Assembly (NCBI GenBank): GCA_030425385.1
Contig: JAUIAH010000001.1
Coordinates: 310,001-374,000 of the forward strand
Length of the DNA stretch: 64,000 nt
DNA from: Verrucomicrobiia bacterium
GTDB taxonomy: Bacteria; Verrucomicrobiota; Verrucomicrobiia; Verrucomicrobiales; DEV007
Direction: 5' to 3'
The notes below the pieces were generated by a model that was given only the letters and a program-made list of their open reading frames with translations, was not told where the DNA came from and ran no database searches. Position numbers and translations under genes: made by a program. This document shows positions 28,022 to 36,842 of this stretch, one piece after another (within the stretch, counting starts at the first letter, position 1; every line of letters begins with the position of its first letter).

Positions 28022-29686
28022 ATGCCCACCTCCTTTCTACCGGAACCCTACGCGCATCCCTACGATATCGATCCCAAGTACGCTCGCAGCGCGGTCTATC
28101 TCAGCAGTGAATTTGCCATTGATCAGAGTTTCAAGATCTACTCCGGGGGGCTCGGTTTCCTCGCCGGATCTCACATGCTGTCAGCCGCCGCGCTGAAGCA
28201 GAATCTCTGTGGGATCGGCGTGTGGTGGACTTGCGGATACTACAACCAGACCCGCGGTGAAGGCCGCGAGATGGCGGTGCAATTCCGTCGCAAAGACTGT
28301 GCCTTTCTCCAGGATACCGGGATCCGCTTTCAGCTCCCAGTGTATGGCAATCAAGTCTGCGTGGGCGCGCTCTTTCTTCCAGCGGAGACCTTCGGGACCG
28401 TCCCCATGTTCTTCCTGACCACGGACATCGATGAGAACAACGAGATGGATCGCGAGATCACCCGGCGTCTCTACGACAACGATCACCACCGTCGCATCGC
28501 CCAGAACATCGTCCTTGGTGCCGGGGGTGCTCGCCTTCTCGAGATCCTCAAGGTGGATCCCGAGATCTGGCATCTGAACGAAGCCCATGGCCTCTCCGCT
28601 GCCTTCCGGGTGCTGGAGAAACACGGCGGCCATGTTGATGAAGTACGTAAGCGTTTCGTCTTCACCACGCATACCCCTGAAGAAGCTGGGAATGCCAAGA
28701 ATAGCTTTCATGAACTCATGCACGCCTCCTTCTTTGGCGGTCTGAATGAGAAGCAGGTGCGCGACGCCACCGCCATTGGCGACGAGGTATTCAATCACTC
28801 GCTCGCCGCGATGCGGCTCAGTCACAAGGCCAATGGCGTCTCCAAACTTCATGGCGAGGTCGCACGGGAAATGTGGGGACACCATGATGGCATCTGCCCC
28901 ATCAGCCATGTGACCAACGCTCAGAATGCCACGTATTGGAAAGATCGTGGCTTGGAGAAGGCTCGTCTCAACCATGATGCGGAGTTCCTTAAGGAACGCA
29001 AAGCTGAGCTGAAAGAACGACTTTTCCGAACCGTCGCCGATCAGAGCGGCAAGCTGATGGACCCTGACATTCTCACACTCGTCTGGGCGCGCCGTTTCGC
29101 CGGATACAAACGGGCAGAACTCATCACGCGAGACCTTGACCGCTTTCGCGCGCTGTTAGAGAACAATGACCACCCCATCCAGATCCTCTGGGCCGGCAAA
29201 CCCTATCCGTTCGACTACGGAGCGATTGAGAATTTCAACCATCTCGTCCGCCTCACTCAGGACGCCCCCAATGCGACCGTGCTCGTTGGTCATGAGTTGG
29301 AGCTATCTCGACAATTGAAGTGCGGTTCGGACATCTGGCTCAACAATCCCATCGTCACCCGAGAAGCCTCCGGCACCTCTGGCATGTCGGCCGCGATGAA
29401 TGCCTGCGTCAATCTCTCGACCGATGATGGCTGGGTGTGTGAATTTGCCAAAGATGGGCACAACAGCTTCATCGTACCCAAAGCGGACCCCTCGCTCGAT
29501 CACCACGCACGAGACGAGTATGACCGCACCCAACTTCTCAGCATCCTTGAGGATAAGATCCTACCACTTTACTACGATCAGCCTGACGACTGGTGGCAGC
29601 TTGCTCTCAATTCCATGAATGACGTTGTGCCCTTCTTCGATTCGGACCGGATGGCGGACGAATACTACACCAAGGTCTACTCGTAA
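28022..29686 (+). CDS. Alpha-glucan phosphorylase homologue (GT35, short form) lacking the PLP lysine
   Basis: A 554-residue protein of the glycogen/alpha-glucan phosphorylase family, which releases glucose-1-phosphate from glycogen using pyridoxal phosphate. Recognisable blocks: VYLSSEFAIDQSFKIYSGGL, WHLNEAHGLSAAF, FTTHTPEEAGN, WARRFAGYKRAE and REASGTSGMSAAMNA. In phosphorylases the last block reads G-T-S-G-M-K or G-T-G-N-M-K, the Lys forming the PLP Schiff base. Here it is Ser456 (codon TCG, 29387-29389). The short form lacks the N-terminal extension of related proteins. Loss of the Lys should abolish normal phosphorylase chemistry. It may be an inactive relative, a regulator or a different glucosyltransferase. 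Monocistronic. Confidence 0.85.
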   Translation: MPTSFLPEPYAHPYDIDPKYARSAVYLSSEFAIDQSFKIYSGGLGFLAGSHMLSAAALKQNLCGIGVWWTCGYYNQTRGEGREMAVQFRRKDCAFLQDTGIRFQLPVYGNQVCVGALFLPAETFGTVPMFFLTTDIDENNEMDREITRRLYDNDHHRRIAQNIVLGAGGARLLEILKVDPEIWHLNEAHGLSAAFRVLEKHGGHVDEVRKRFVFTTHTPEEAGNAKNSFHELMHASFFGGLNEKQVRDATAIGDEVFNHSLAAMRLSHKANGVSKLHGEVAREMWGHHDGICPISHVTNAQNATYWKDRGLEKARLNHDAEFLKERKAELKERLFRTVADQSGKLMDPDILTLVWARRFAGYKRAELITRDLDRFRALLENNDHPIQILWAGKPYPFDYGAIENFNHLVRLTQDAPNATVLVGHELELSRQLKCGSDIWLNNPIVTREASGTSGMSAAMNACVNLSTDDGWVCEFAKDGHNSFIVPKADPSLDHHARDEYDRTQLLSILEDKILPLYYDQPDDWWQLALNSMNDVVPFFDSDRMADEYYTKVYS

Positions 29687-29719
29687 GTTGATGATTCGCG
29701 CCCAGATGCCTGGGGCTGA

Positions 29720-30391
29720 CTACTGAGGATACTCGTGACAGAGATAGCGATAGGGGGCTTCATCTTCTTCAATCGCGGGGAACCTACCTAACGGTTCCAG
29801 GAATCGATTGTCTGCGTGGTCATCATTGGTGCGCGATACCTCTCCGACGAGGACCGCTTCGCGGTGCCCATGGAATTGATGATAGAGCTTGGGCGGCAAG
29901 GTCACGCTTTCGCCGGGCGTCAGCACGAGGTCACCTCCCGCTGGCAGGTGGCGTTCGACGCCATCGCAGGTGACGCAAACCTCGCGTGAACTCAGATGCG
30001 CTTCGTCATCGGTGGCCCAGGCCAAGGTGACGACCAGGTCGCCTCCACCACGGTTGATGATATCTTCGGTCTTGTGCCAATGAAAGTGCCAGGGCGTCAC
30101 TTGATTGGCCCCGCTGATCATGATCTTCTCGGCATAGGTCTTGGGATCCGCCGGGTCGAGCGCATGGCCATTGCGCAACGTGAAGAGGATCAATCCTTCC
30201 TCTTCGAAATGGCCTTTGCCCAAGTCCGTCACATCCCAACCCAAACCGAGCGCCCGAATGGCGTCCGCTTCAGGGCCTTTGTGAGACCAATCCTCAGGCG
30301 TCCATGAACTGAATGGCGGCAAATGAAAGTGGTGCTTTTGAAAGAATGCCTCCGCTGCGTGCACGTGCGCATTGATCTCACTGCGTTTCAT
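29720..30391 (-). CDS. D-lyxose ketol-isomerase family protein
   Basis: About 223 residues from ATG 30391 (MKRSEINAHVHAAEAFFQKH), the normal length of the cupin-fold D-lyxose isomerases (YdaE/EcSI type), which interconvert D-lyxose/D-xylulose and D-mannose/D-fructose. The metal-binding cupin motif is TPWHFHWHKTEDIINRGGGD, with His-x-His and Glu, and a later His lies in PPKLYHQFHG. Other family marks are SHKGPEADAIRALGLGWDVT and KIMISGANQ. The start is 8 nt after the stop of the FG-GAP selenoprotein candidate, so it is probably the last gene of that operon. No signal peptide; cytosolic. Confidence 0.85.
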   Translation of the reverse strand: MKRSEINAHVHAAEAFFQKHHFHLPPFSSWTPEDWSHKGPEADAIRALGLGWDVTDLGKGHFEEEGLILFTLRNGHALDPADPKTYAEKIMISGANQVTPWHFHWHKTEDIINRGGGDLVVTLAWATDDEAHLSSREVCVTCDGVERHLPAGGDLVLTPGESVTLPPKLYHQFHGHREAVLVGEVSRTNDDHADNRFLEPLGRFPAIEEDEAPYRYLCHEYPQ

Positions 30392-30398
30392 GAGGCCT

Positions 30399-33300
30399 TC
30401 ACTGGGCGTAGGGCTGACCCGCCTGGTATTTCTTGAGGGCCATTTGCAGGCTTTGCCGTAGAGCTTGGTTTCCTTGTTGTCGTGCGAGGGCGATCCCGCG
30501 TTGTGTGGCGGCGACGGCTTTCTCAAAAGCGCCAGCCTCAGCGTAGGCTGCAGCAAGGGTGTCGAGGACTCCGGGATCGTTCTGTGCGGTGAGATGCGTG
30601 GCTCTCTCCGCCCACCGGACGGCTTCCGTTCCGTTCCGTATGGTTTTGTCAGGGTGCGTGGCCAGTTGCCATGCCAGGTTGTTGAGCACGAGGACATTCT
30701 TATCATCCTCCGCCAGGGCGGCTCGATAGTGGGCCATGCCTTCTTTCGGGCGCTTCTTCGCAATAAACCCATCACCGATCCAGGTGAGTAACTTGCCGTA
30801 CTCGCTGCTCCGGGCTTGGAACGTGGCCTTGCCTCGTTGCGCGAGTTCAGCAGCGTCTTCCACCTGCCCGTGATCCATGAGGTCGAGGCCCAAGAGGATG
30901 GGATCGAGCGGTTGAGGCCTCACATACCATTGCCCTGGAAATGGCAATGAGGCATCGTGCCAAGCTTCCCACGCGCCGGCCGCCTGCCTGGCATCGGTGA
31001 GGATCCGCTCTATCGGGACAGCGCCTTTATAGAAGGCGAGGACGGCGCCCTGCTGGTCTAACAAGACACTTGTCGGCACAGGAAGTGCCCACTGCGGTCC
31101 GAAGAGACGTGCGTAGAGGACTTCCAAGCGGCGAACCGTTTCCGCCGTGGCGCGGCCACCCGTGAACGGGAGCTTGAGACGCCTGAAATAGGCTGCTGGA
31201 TCAGCATCCGATGCCGCGGTGGCATCCCCAACTTGCAAGCCATCCACGGACAGGGCAACCACATCGATATTCGCCTTCTCCAGCGCCTTAGCGTTCTGTG
31301 AGAATGCTTTCAGTTCCGCCACACAAGGCACACACCAAGTGGCCCAAAGGTTGACCAAGGTGTGTTTGTCAGAGGCACCACCGGCGTAGGCTGGGCGCCC
31401 GTCCCAGGTCGTGTAGGGCAATCGAGGGAGCGGCCATCGCGACGGCGTGACGGCATGCGCGGTTCCAGAAACCGTCTCAGCAGAAGGCGCCTCCGAGGCA
31501 GCCAACGCAATCGTCTTTGGGCCCGTGACCGGTTGAGCCCTTCCCGTGCCCTGCACGAGTCGATAGCGTCCGCTGAGCGGTGCCTCAGTGAAGCGCTCGC
31601 GCGCGCCTCCCGGCCAGTGCACCTCGATCCGCGCGATGCCAGCCGTGCTGCCCAACCCGAAGTGAAGCCACTTGCTCGATTGACTGAGAAACCCATCGCC
31701 AGCTTTGAGTGTCTTGGTTAGGCTTCGCCCCTCCGCTAGAGTGACCACCACCCGCGCGCCGATCCCATCGCGATTGCTTTGCTTCCCTTGTAAGCGGAAC
31801 GCCACCCAGGTGGACGCCGCCTGCTCTTGGAGTTGATTCCGCACCAATCGCAGCATCGGTGCCGTGCGATTGGTGATCCAGAAGTCGAGATCGCCATCAC
31901 GGTCCCAATCCACGGCAGCAGTCGCCCTGGCATCATCATCGAAATCGAGCCCCAGAGCGGCACTGGCCGTGACGAACCGACGCGTTTCCGATCCTGGCAG
32001 AGGCACATTGAGAAAGGCACAGTTGCGTTCGTGACCACTGAGGGAAACACCCTGGTCCATGAGCGTGTCCAACTGCATCAAGGCTTTGCGATAAGGCGCT
32101 TCGCGGCTCTTGACCTGGGCCAGATCCCCCGCGTCGAGTGGCGAAGACGGCAGAACCTGCCGCCAATAGAAACTTCACAAATCGTCCGGCACTCTTCCCG
32201 TGACGAAGCCATTGGCGACAAGGAGATCTTCCCAGCCATCGTTGTTCATGTCCGCAAAGATCGATCCCCAACTCCAGCGGCCCATCGTCGCTCCAGTGGC
32301 CATGCTGACATCCTCGAACACCCCTTGCCGTCCGGTGTTCCGAAAGAGACTGTTGCCCCGCGCCATGCGTTGCGAACGCTCTAACAAATCCTTTGACGTT
32401 CCTGGCAGGAAGTTTGGCTGCGTCGTCACGCGACTGCCAGCAGCGGAGAACATGTTGCCCGCGTAGAGATCTGGTCGGCCATCGCCATCATAATCGGCTG
32501 AGGCAGCCGACATGCCGAAACTCCCGTCATCGATCCCAGCCGCTTTGGCATGATCCCGGAAATGCCCACTTTCATTGAGATAAAGATTCTTGAGTCCAAA
32601 GTCATTGGCCACAAATAGATCCTGGTCGCCATCGAGATCCACGTCTTCCCAGGTCGCAGCGAAGGAGAACCGTGTGTTGTTCGCTTCCGCCAACCCACTT
32701 TCGGCCGTGGCATCCGTGAAGTTGAGCCATCGATCTGCCGTCGTCGCCGCGCCATCATTGCGAATGAGGAAGTTGCCTCCTCCGTTGTTCGCATCAAAGT
32801 AAGGGACCGGCACCGCGAGATCCGCGCCTTCGTCCTTGTTTGCAAAGTAACGGCATACGTAAAGATCGAGATCGCCGTCATTGTCGTAATCAGCCGCGCT
32901 CACACTGAACGCATTGCGAACAGGTCGATAGCGTAGCTTGGCCTCGAACCTGCCGGAGCCATTATTGCGAAAGGCCAGCAACCCGGTGTCTGCAGCCAAG
33001 ACCAAATCCTGATCGCCGTCATTGTCGAGATCCACGAGCAAGGCGGACCGCGTCAGGTCGAGCAAGTCTACTCCCATCTCCGCAGCCACATCGATGGCGG
33101 TGCCGTCAGGCTGCTGTACGAACAGGCGGTTCGGCAAGCCGCCGTTCTGACAGACATACACATCATCACGTCCATCGCCATTCACATCGCCTACCGCCAC
33201 GCCTTGATGGCCAAACTTGAAGAACCGATTGAAGAGTTCGATGCGTTGCCGCCAATAGGTATTCCCATGACGCAGGTGTTTCTGATAGGCCTCGGTCCCT

Positions 33301-33896
33301 CCGAGAACGGCGGCGGTGGCATCGACAAAGGACGGCTGATTCCCCTCCGTCTTGACCAGAATTTCTTCATAATGGGCCAGCTCCAGGTCGCGAATGCGTG
33401 GCACGTCTGCGTCCGTGGCAGGCGTTTCCCAGGTCACCTGCCATCGCATGTTGATCTCCAGGAGACCTTCTGCCGTCTTTCCCGCCAGGGTCACCAAGGC
33501 ATCCGTCACGGGAGCGGACCCTGACAGGTCCACACTGACAAGTTTAAACTTCGTGCGACTGAGCGTCTCCGTGAAGGGCTCTAACAAAGCCGCCCAGGGC
33601 GAGGAGTTCGGCGCGGGCCGAGCGGCAGGTTTCCCAAAGGCGACTCGAACGCGTGCGTCATCGACAACCACCTCTCTTTCTGGGCGTAAGTTTGGAAGGG
33701 AGGGCGTTCGGCTCAGCACTCCGGAGGCTGGCGCTTTCCGCTCATGGAGCGCTTTGCCCAGGGCTTTGAGCTGGGTCAGGGCAACTTCCGAGAAGGCCTC
33801 ACTTCGCCACGCCTGAGGAATGCCCGGGGCCTCTTGGGCGGCGAGCGCGCAGGGGAAGAGCATAATGACCAGGCAAAGCCGCGGGAGGAATGACAT
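30399..33896 (-). CDS. Candidate selenoprotein: secreted FG-GAP/UnbV - thioredoxin-like - TPR fusion with in-frame UGA
   Basis: One 1166-codon frame from ATG 33896 to TGA 30401-30399, interrupted only by a TGA at 32177-32175 (codon 574). Both sides are in the same frame, and the codons after the TGA stay open (S-F-Y-W-R-Q-V-L-P) into the next conserved block. Layout: signal peptide MSFLPRLCLVIMLFPCALAA; FG-GAP/VCBS propeller with Asp-rich calcium loops (about 228-573, e.g. VGDVNGDGRDDVYV); UGA; ASPIC/UnbV domain (about 670-785); TlpA/thioredoxin-like domain with WCVPC (Cys855, Cys858); TPR repeats (about 1035-1160). A SECIS-like hairpin follows the UGA. I interpret UGA as selenocysteine. The alternatives are a nonsense mutation or two separate proteins restarting near 32081. 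An exported redox role is inferred. Confidence 0.72.
32146..32164 (-). promoter_or_regulatory. Bacterial SECIS-like hairpin downstream of the in-frame UGA
   Basis: Read on the minus strand, CGGCAG pairs perfectly with CTGCCG around a GTT loop, extended by a G-U and a G-C pair to 8 bp. The loop begins with G then U, as bacterial SECIS loops do, and 18 nt separate the UGA from the loop G. In E. coli fdhF the corresponding loop also follows GCA and begins GGU at nearly the same distance. This is what SelB would need to recode UGA. Confidence 0.65.
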
Positions 33897-33946
33897 GCCA
33901 AGAGACTACCGAGCAGGACCCGGTGGGTTCAAGACCACGATTCGCC

Positions 33947-35083
33947 TCAGTCACCAATCCTGAATGGGATAGAGACCACCGTCGGCTTCGTCGTTGGGTC
34001 ATCGATCTTCTCGAAGATATCGACCTCGAACCGCTTGCCGATGTTGTTCCCAGCCAGATCCTCGATGATGGCAGGCACCATCACCTTGTATTCCCCGGGT
34101 GACCAGGGATCCTTGGGTTCCAAGACCCACCGCCGCTCGTCGTCATGCAAGCGCACGTCACCCACCACATGAGCTACTCGGATCAAGCGCTTTGCTAGAG
34201 CAGCCTCCATCGGTTCTGGGAAGGTGATGGAAAGCGGATCTCGCGTGTTCGCCTTCGGCGGAGCAATGACCCACTGGGTAGGGTTTGGCGGGTCACGATC
34301 GGGTGAACCAACGCGAAAGGTTTTCTGATAGGCTTCCTTCAACGGTAGCCCCTCAGCATCCAGCCAATTCGCATCAATGGTAAGGGTGTATTCGGACCCT
34401 GCTTGGAGCGAAGGGCCAAGATCTTCCAGGGGCTTCACGCCTCGCTTGATCCGACCTGGATCGATGAATAGTGTGAGCCGCCTCATCTCCGGACTCCAAA
34501 GCTCCTCATCGATCTCAAGAAAGGGCAATTCCACCTCTTTCCCTTCCGCATCCGTCAGGTGAATGTGGTCATAGACGTCACCTCGACTCATGGGCGCTGA
34601 GAAATGGAGATAGAATTTCAGCAGATTCTCTGGGAGGACATTGCTACTGGGATAAATGTGAGAAACCACCGTGATAGGCGTCGTGCGTTCGCGAGGCACG
34701 TCGAAACGGACCACGAGCGGCTTCCCTTCCGTCTTCAACGTAGCGCGGTAACGGAGCCCTGGTTGCAACCCAAACTGCGGGATGAAACGCACGCCTCCTT
34801 TGGTCGTTTGATAGGATCCCAACATCGGGGGCGTCCTCAGAGCCGTGTGCAGATCCTCATGCACCACGTGCACGGTGAGGACTGTCTCCCACTTTTCGGG
34901 TGCACCAGCGTCCCACCCTTCCACGTCGACGTAGGCCTCGCGAGGATCGCCTTCGGCCACCCAGCGCAGCGTGGGGGAGGGTGTGTCCGTCTCCGGCGCG
35001 GCACCGCTTGTCATCAGCGCGAGGCCGTGCGCTGCCAGCGCGCCGATCATCAGCGCGCTGGCAGAAACCCTTGTGAGGCTCAC
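33947..35083 (-). CDS. Secreted Ig-like (Big_5 type) domain protein
   Basis: A 378-residue exported protein starting at GTG, which overlaps the upstream stop (GTGA). The N-terminus (ASALMIGALAAHGLALMTSG) is a signal peptide. The body holds two or more bacterial Ig-like regions: LPENLLKFYLHFSAPMSRGDV and PLSITFPEPMEAAL are typical Big_5 strands, each followed by a W/L-P-G-EY type ending (SPGEYKVMVPAIIEDLAGN). No catalytic motif is visible. It lies between a propeller-like protein and the selenoprotein candidate in one minus-strand operon, so it is probably a periplasmic or surface component of the same system. Confidence 0.7.
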   Translation of the reverse strand: MSLTRVSASALMIGALAAHGLALMTSGAAPETDTPSPTLRWVAEGDPREAYVDVEGWDAGAPEKWETVLTVHVVHEDLHTALRTPPMLGSYQTTKGGVRFIPQFGLQPGLRYRATLKTEGKPLVVRFDVPRERTTPITVVSHIYPSSNVLPENLLKFYLHFSAPMSRGDVYDHIHLTDAEGKEVELPFLEIDEELWSPEMRRLTLFIDPGRIKRGVKPLEDLGPSLQAGSEYTLTIDANWLDAEGLPLKEAYQKTFRVGSPDRDPPNPTQWVIAPPKANTRDPLSITFPEPMEAALAKRLIRVAHVVGDVRLHDDERRWVLEPKDPWSPGEYKVMVPAIIEDLAGNNIGKRFEVDIFEKIDDPTTKPTVVSIPFRIGD

Positions 35084-36183
35084 GGGAGTGCGAGCGATTC
35101 CAGATTCTGGCTGTCCTCACTGGTGGCGCGCAAGACGAGTGCCTGCGCATCATCCAACTGATCCAATTGACGGATCCCTTCCCAGCTATCGATCGTGTTG
35201 TAAGTCACGCCGCCCGTGCCGCGCACACGATCTTCGATGCTACCCGCGCCCGCAATCTGGCTCGCATCAATCTTCATGATTCCACGATTATTGTTCGCTA
35301 GCAGGAGGTAGTCCTTGCCGTCCTTCTGATAGACGATCATGTCGAGCGGTCGATTACGATTGCCCAGCTCCGCGATGGTCTTCCCTTTGATCTGCGCTCC
35401 AGGCTTGAGGCTTTTGACAGGGAACTGTACGAGGGGTGTGCAGGTGTAAGCGGCTAACAAATGCGGTTCCTCACCAATGGTGAAGGGGACAAAGGTGCGC
35501 ACGGGCGAGCGCGTTTCAAAGCGTCCATGCGCCCCATGGAAGATCTCCACCGTGGTGCCGCCTTCGATGTTCTTGAAGGGAAACGGAATGGCGCGGAAAG
35601 AGGAGGCAAACTCCTCATTAGCCAATCCCGCGATCAACACGCGATCCTGAAAGAAGGCGAGATCGGTGATCGACTCCGTCCTTGGATTGCGTCGCCCAGA
35701 ATCGTCATCGGCAGGAGCATCCGGCAACTGCGCCACGGCGTGCTTCACCTTCTCTAGCGAAACCACCTCAGGCATGCCCTCACTCCCCACTCGCACAAGG
35801 ATAGGCTTCGCTTCCGGGCCCCGACCTCGGGACACGGCAAGGTAGGCCTTCCGTGACAAGGGATTCACCGCCAGGTCATCGATCAAGATCTGATCGGCTC
35901 CGACGCCTAGCATACCGGCGAGTTTGACGTTGATCGCCTCTACCTTGATCGTCTTGGCGCCCTCAGCCTTCTCGGTGTCGCCGGTGGCAATCGCCGTCAC
36001 CGTGGCGGAAAGCGCGTCGCCCACCAGAAGGATGCCTTCCGGTCCGAAGGCGAGCGGTCCCATGGATTGAAAGGTGACCTTGCCTTCCGTCATCCCGGAC
36101 GTCCAGTCAGTAGCCTTGGCAGGAAATAGCGTCACCTGGCAGGCAAGGCATGCCGCCAAGGATAGAAATGATAGATTTCTCAT
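35080..36183 (-). CDS. Exported propeller-like protein, unknown function
   Basis: About 367 residues from ATG 36183 (MRNLSFLSLAACLACQVTLF), which gives a signal peptide; a lipobox reading L-A-A-C is possible. Beta-strand-rich blocks recur (MGPLAFGPEGILLVGDALSA, DDLAVNPLSRKAYLAVSRG, LDMIVYQKDGKDYLLLANN), consistent with a propeller of the NHL/YVTN kind, but no named family is recognised. It follows the small cytochrome gene by 20 nt and overlaps the next gene by 4 nt. A CTAACA copy sits in its leader, two bases before the ATG (minus strand). Confidence 0.65.
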   Translation of the reverse strand: MRNLSFLSLAACLACQVTLFPAKATDWTSGMTEGKVTFQSMGPLAFGPEGILLVGDALSATVTAIATGDTEKAEGAKTIKVEAINVKLAGMLGVGADQILIDDLAVNPLSRKAYLAVSRGRGPEAKPILVRVGSEGMPEVVSLEKVKHAVAQLPDAPADDDSGRRNPRTESITDLAFFQDRVLIAGLANEEFASSFRAIPFPFKNIEGGTTVEIFHGAHGRFETRSPVRTFVPFTIGEEPHLLAAYTCTPLVQFPVKSLKPGAQIKGKTIAELGNRNRPLDMIVYQKDGKDYLLLANNNRGIMKIDASQIAGAGSIEDRVRGTGGVTYNTIDSWEGIRQLDQLDDAQALVLRATSEDSQNLESLALP

Positions 36184-36203
36184 GATGTTAGGTTCGGTTG
36201 AAA

Positions 36204-36608
36204 TCAATCAGGCTTGTGATCGCTATGGCAGGCTTTGCAATTGGAAGCCGTCTTGAGCATCTCGCGAGCCCCATCGCGCTCCGCATAGACGTAGATCGCG
36301 GCTTTGGTTAGGGCATCCGTCTTCTCTTTCCAACTCGCGGCCTCCCCCTCTGGCGCTTCGTGTTTCTCAAGCGTCAAGCATAGTTCAATCAATTGCTTGA
36401 TCTCATCGTCTTTCTCATCACCGGCGATGATCCGTTTGACCATGCTTTCTTTCCCTTTGAAGCCTGCTTTCATGACATCTGAGATGGATTTCCCACCCTG
36501 GGAGGATTCGCCCTCCTCGTGATCATCCGCACGAATCATGCTAGTGAAGGCGAGACTACCGCCTAGGAAGATCGCGGTGACCCCTGTGAGTTTCTTGAAT
36601 TTCATCAT
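36204..36608 (-). CDS. Small periplasmic c-type cytochrome
   Basis: About 134 residues from the ATG pair at 36608 (MMKFKKLTGVTAIFLGGSLA, a signal peptide). It is mostly helical and ends with a single haem c motif CKACH close to the C-terminus, followed by SDHKPD. A C-terminal CxxCH after a helical bundle is the layout of class II cytochromes (c' type). It would carry electrons in the periplasm. It is the first gene of the minus-strand operon that includes the selenoprotein candidate with its WCVPC thioredoxin domain, so a redox link between them is plausible but unproven. Confidence 0.75.
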   Translation of the reverse strand: MMKFKKLTGVTAIFLGGSLAFTSMIRADDHEEGESSQGGKSISDVMKAGFKGKESMVKRIIAGDEKDDEIKQLIELCLTLEKHEAPEGEAASWKEKTDALTKAAIYVYAERDGAREMLKTASNCKACHSDHKPD

Positions 36609-36842
36609 GTGTGAACGTGGATTTGTTAGGTTTGGTTGGTGTTCAGTTGGCGGCGGGGAAAGCTTCGTCAAATGGGACGTGGGCATCCTTTCATTGCAAG
36701 ATGCACAGGGCAAGCGATCCTGCTTTTATCGAAGCCCGCATTTCATGGCAAGCGTCTGGTTTCGAAACGAAGAAAGCCATGACCAAATGCTGGCGCTCCA
36801 AGCCAGACTGTCTAAACTCACGCGCGAATCCTCCCAACACCC

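Noticed and set aside
30399-32081. Separate gene starting near 32081 with UnbV, thioredoxin and TPR domains
   Set aside because: Its start would fall without a signal peptide or ribosome site just after the FG-GAP part, in the same frame; reading through the UGA gives one coherent exported protein.
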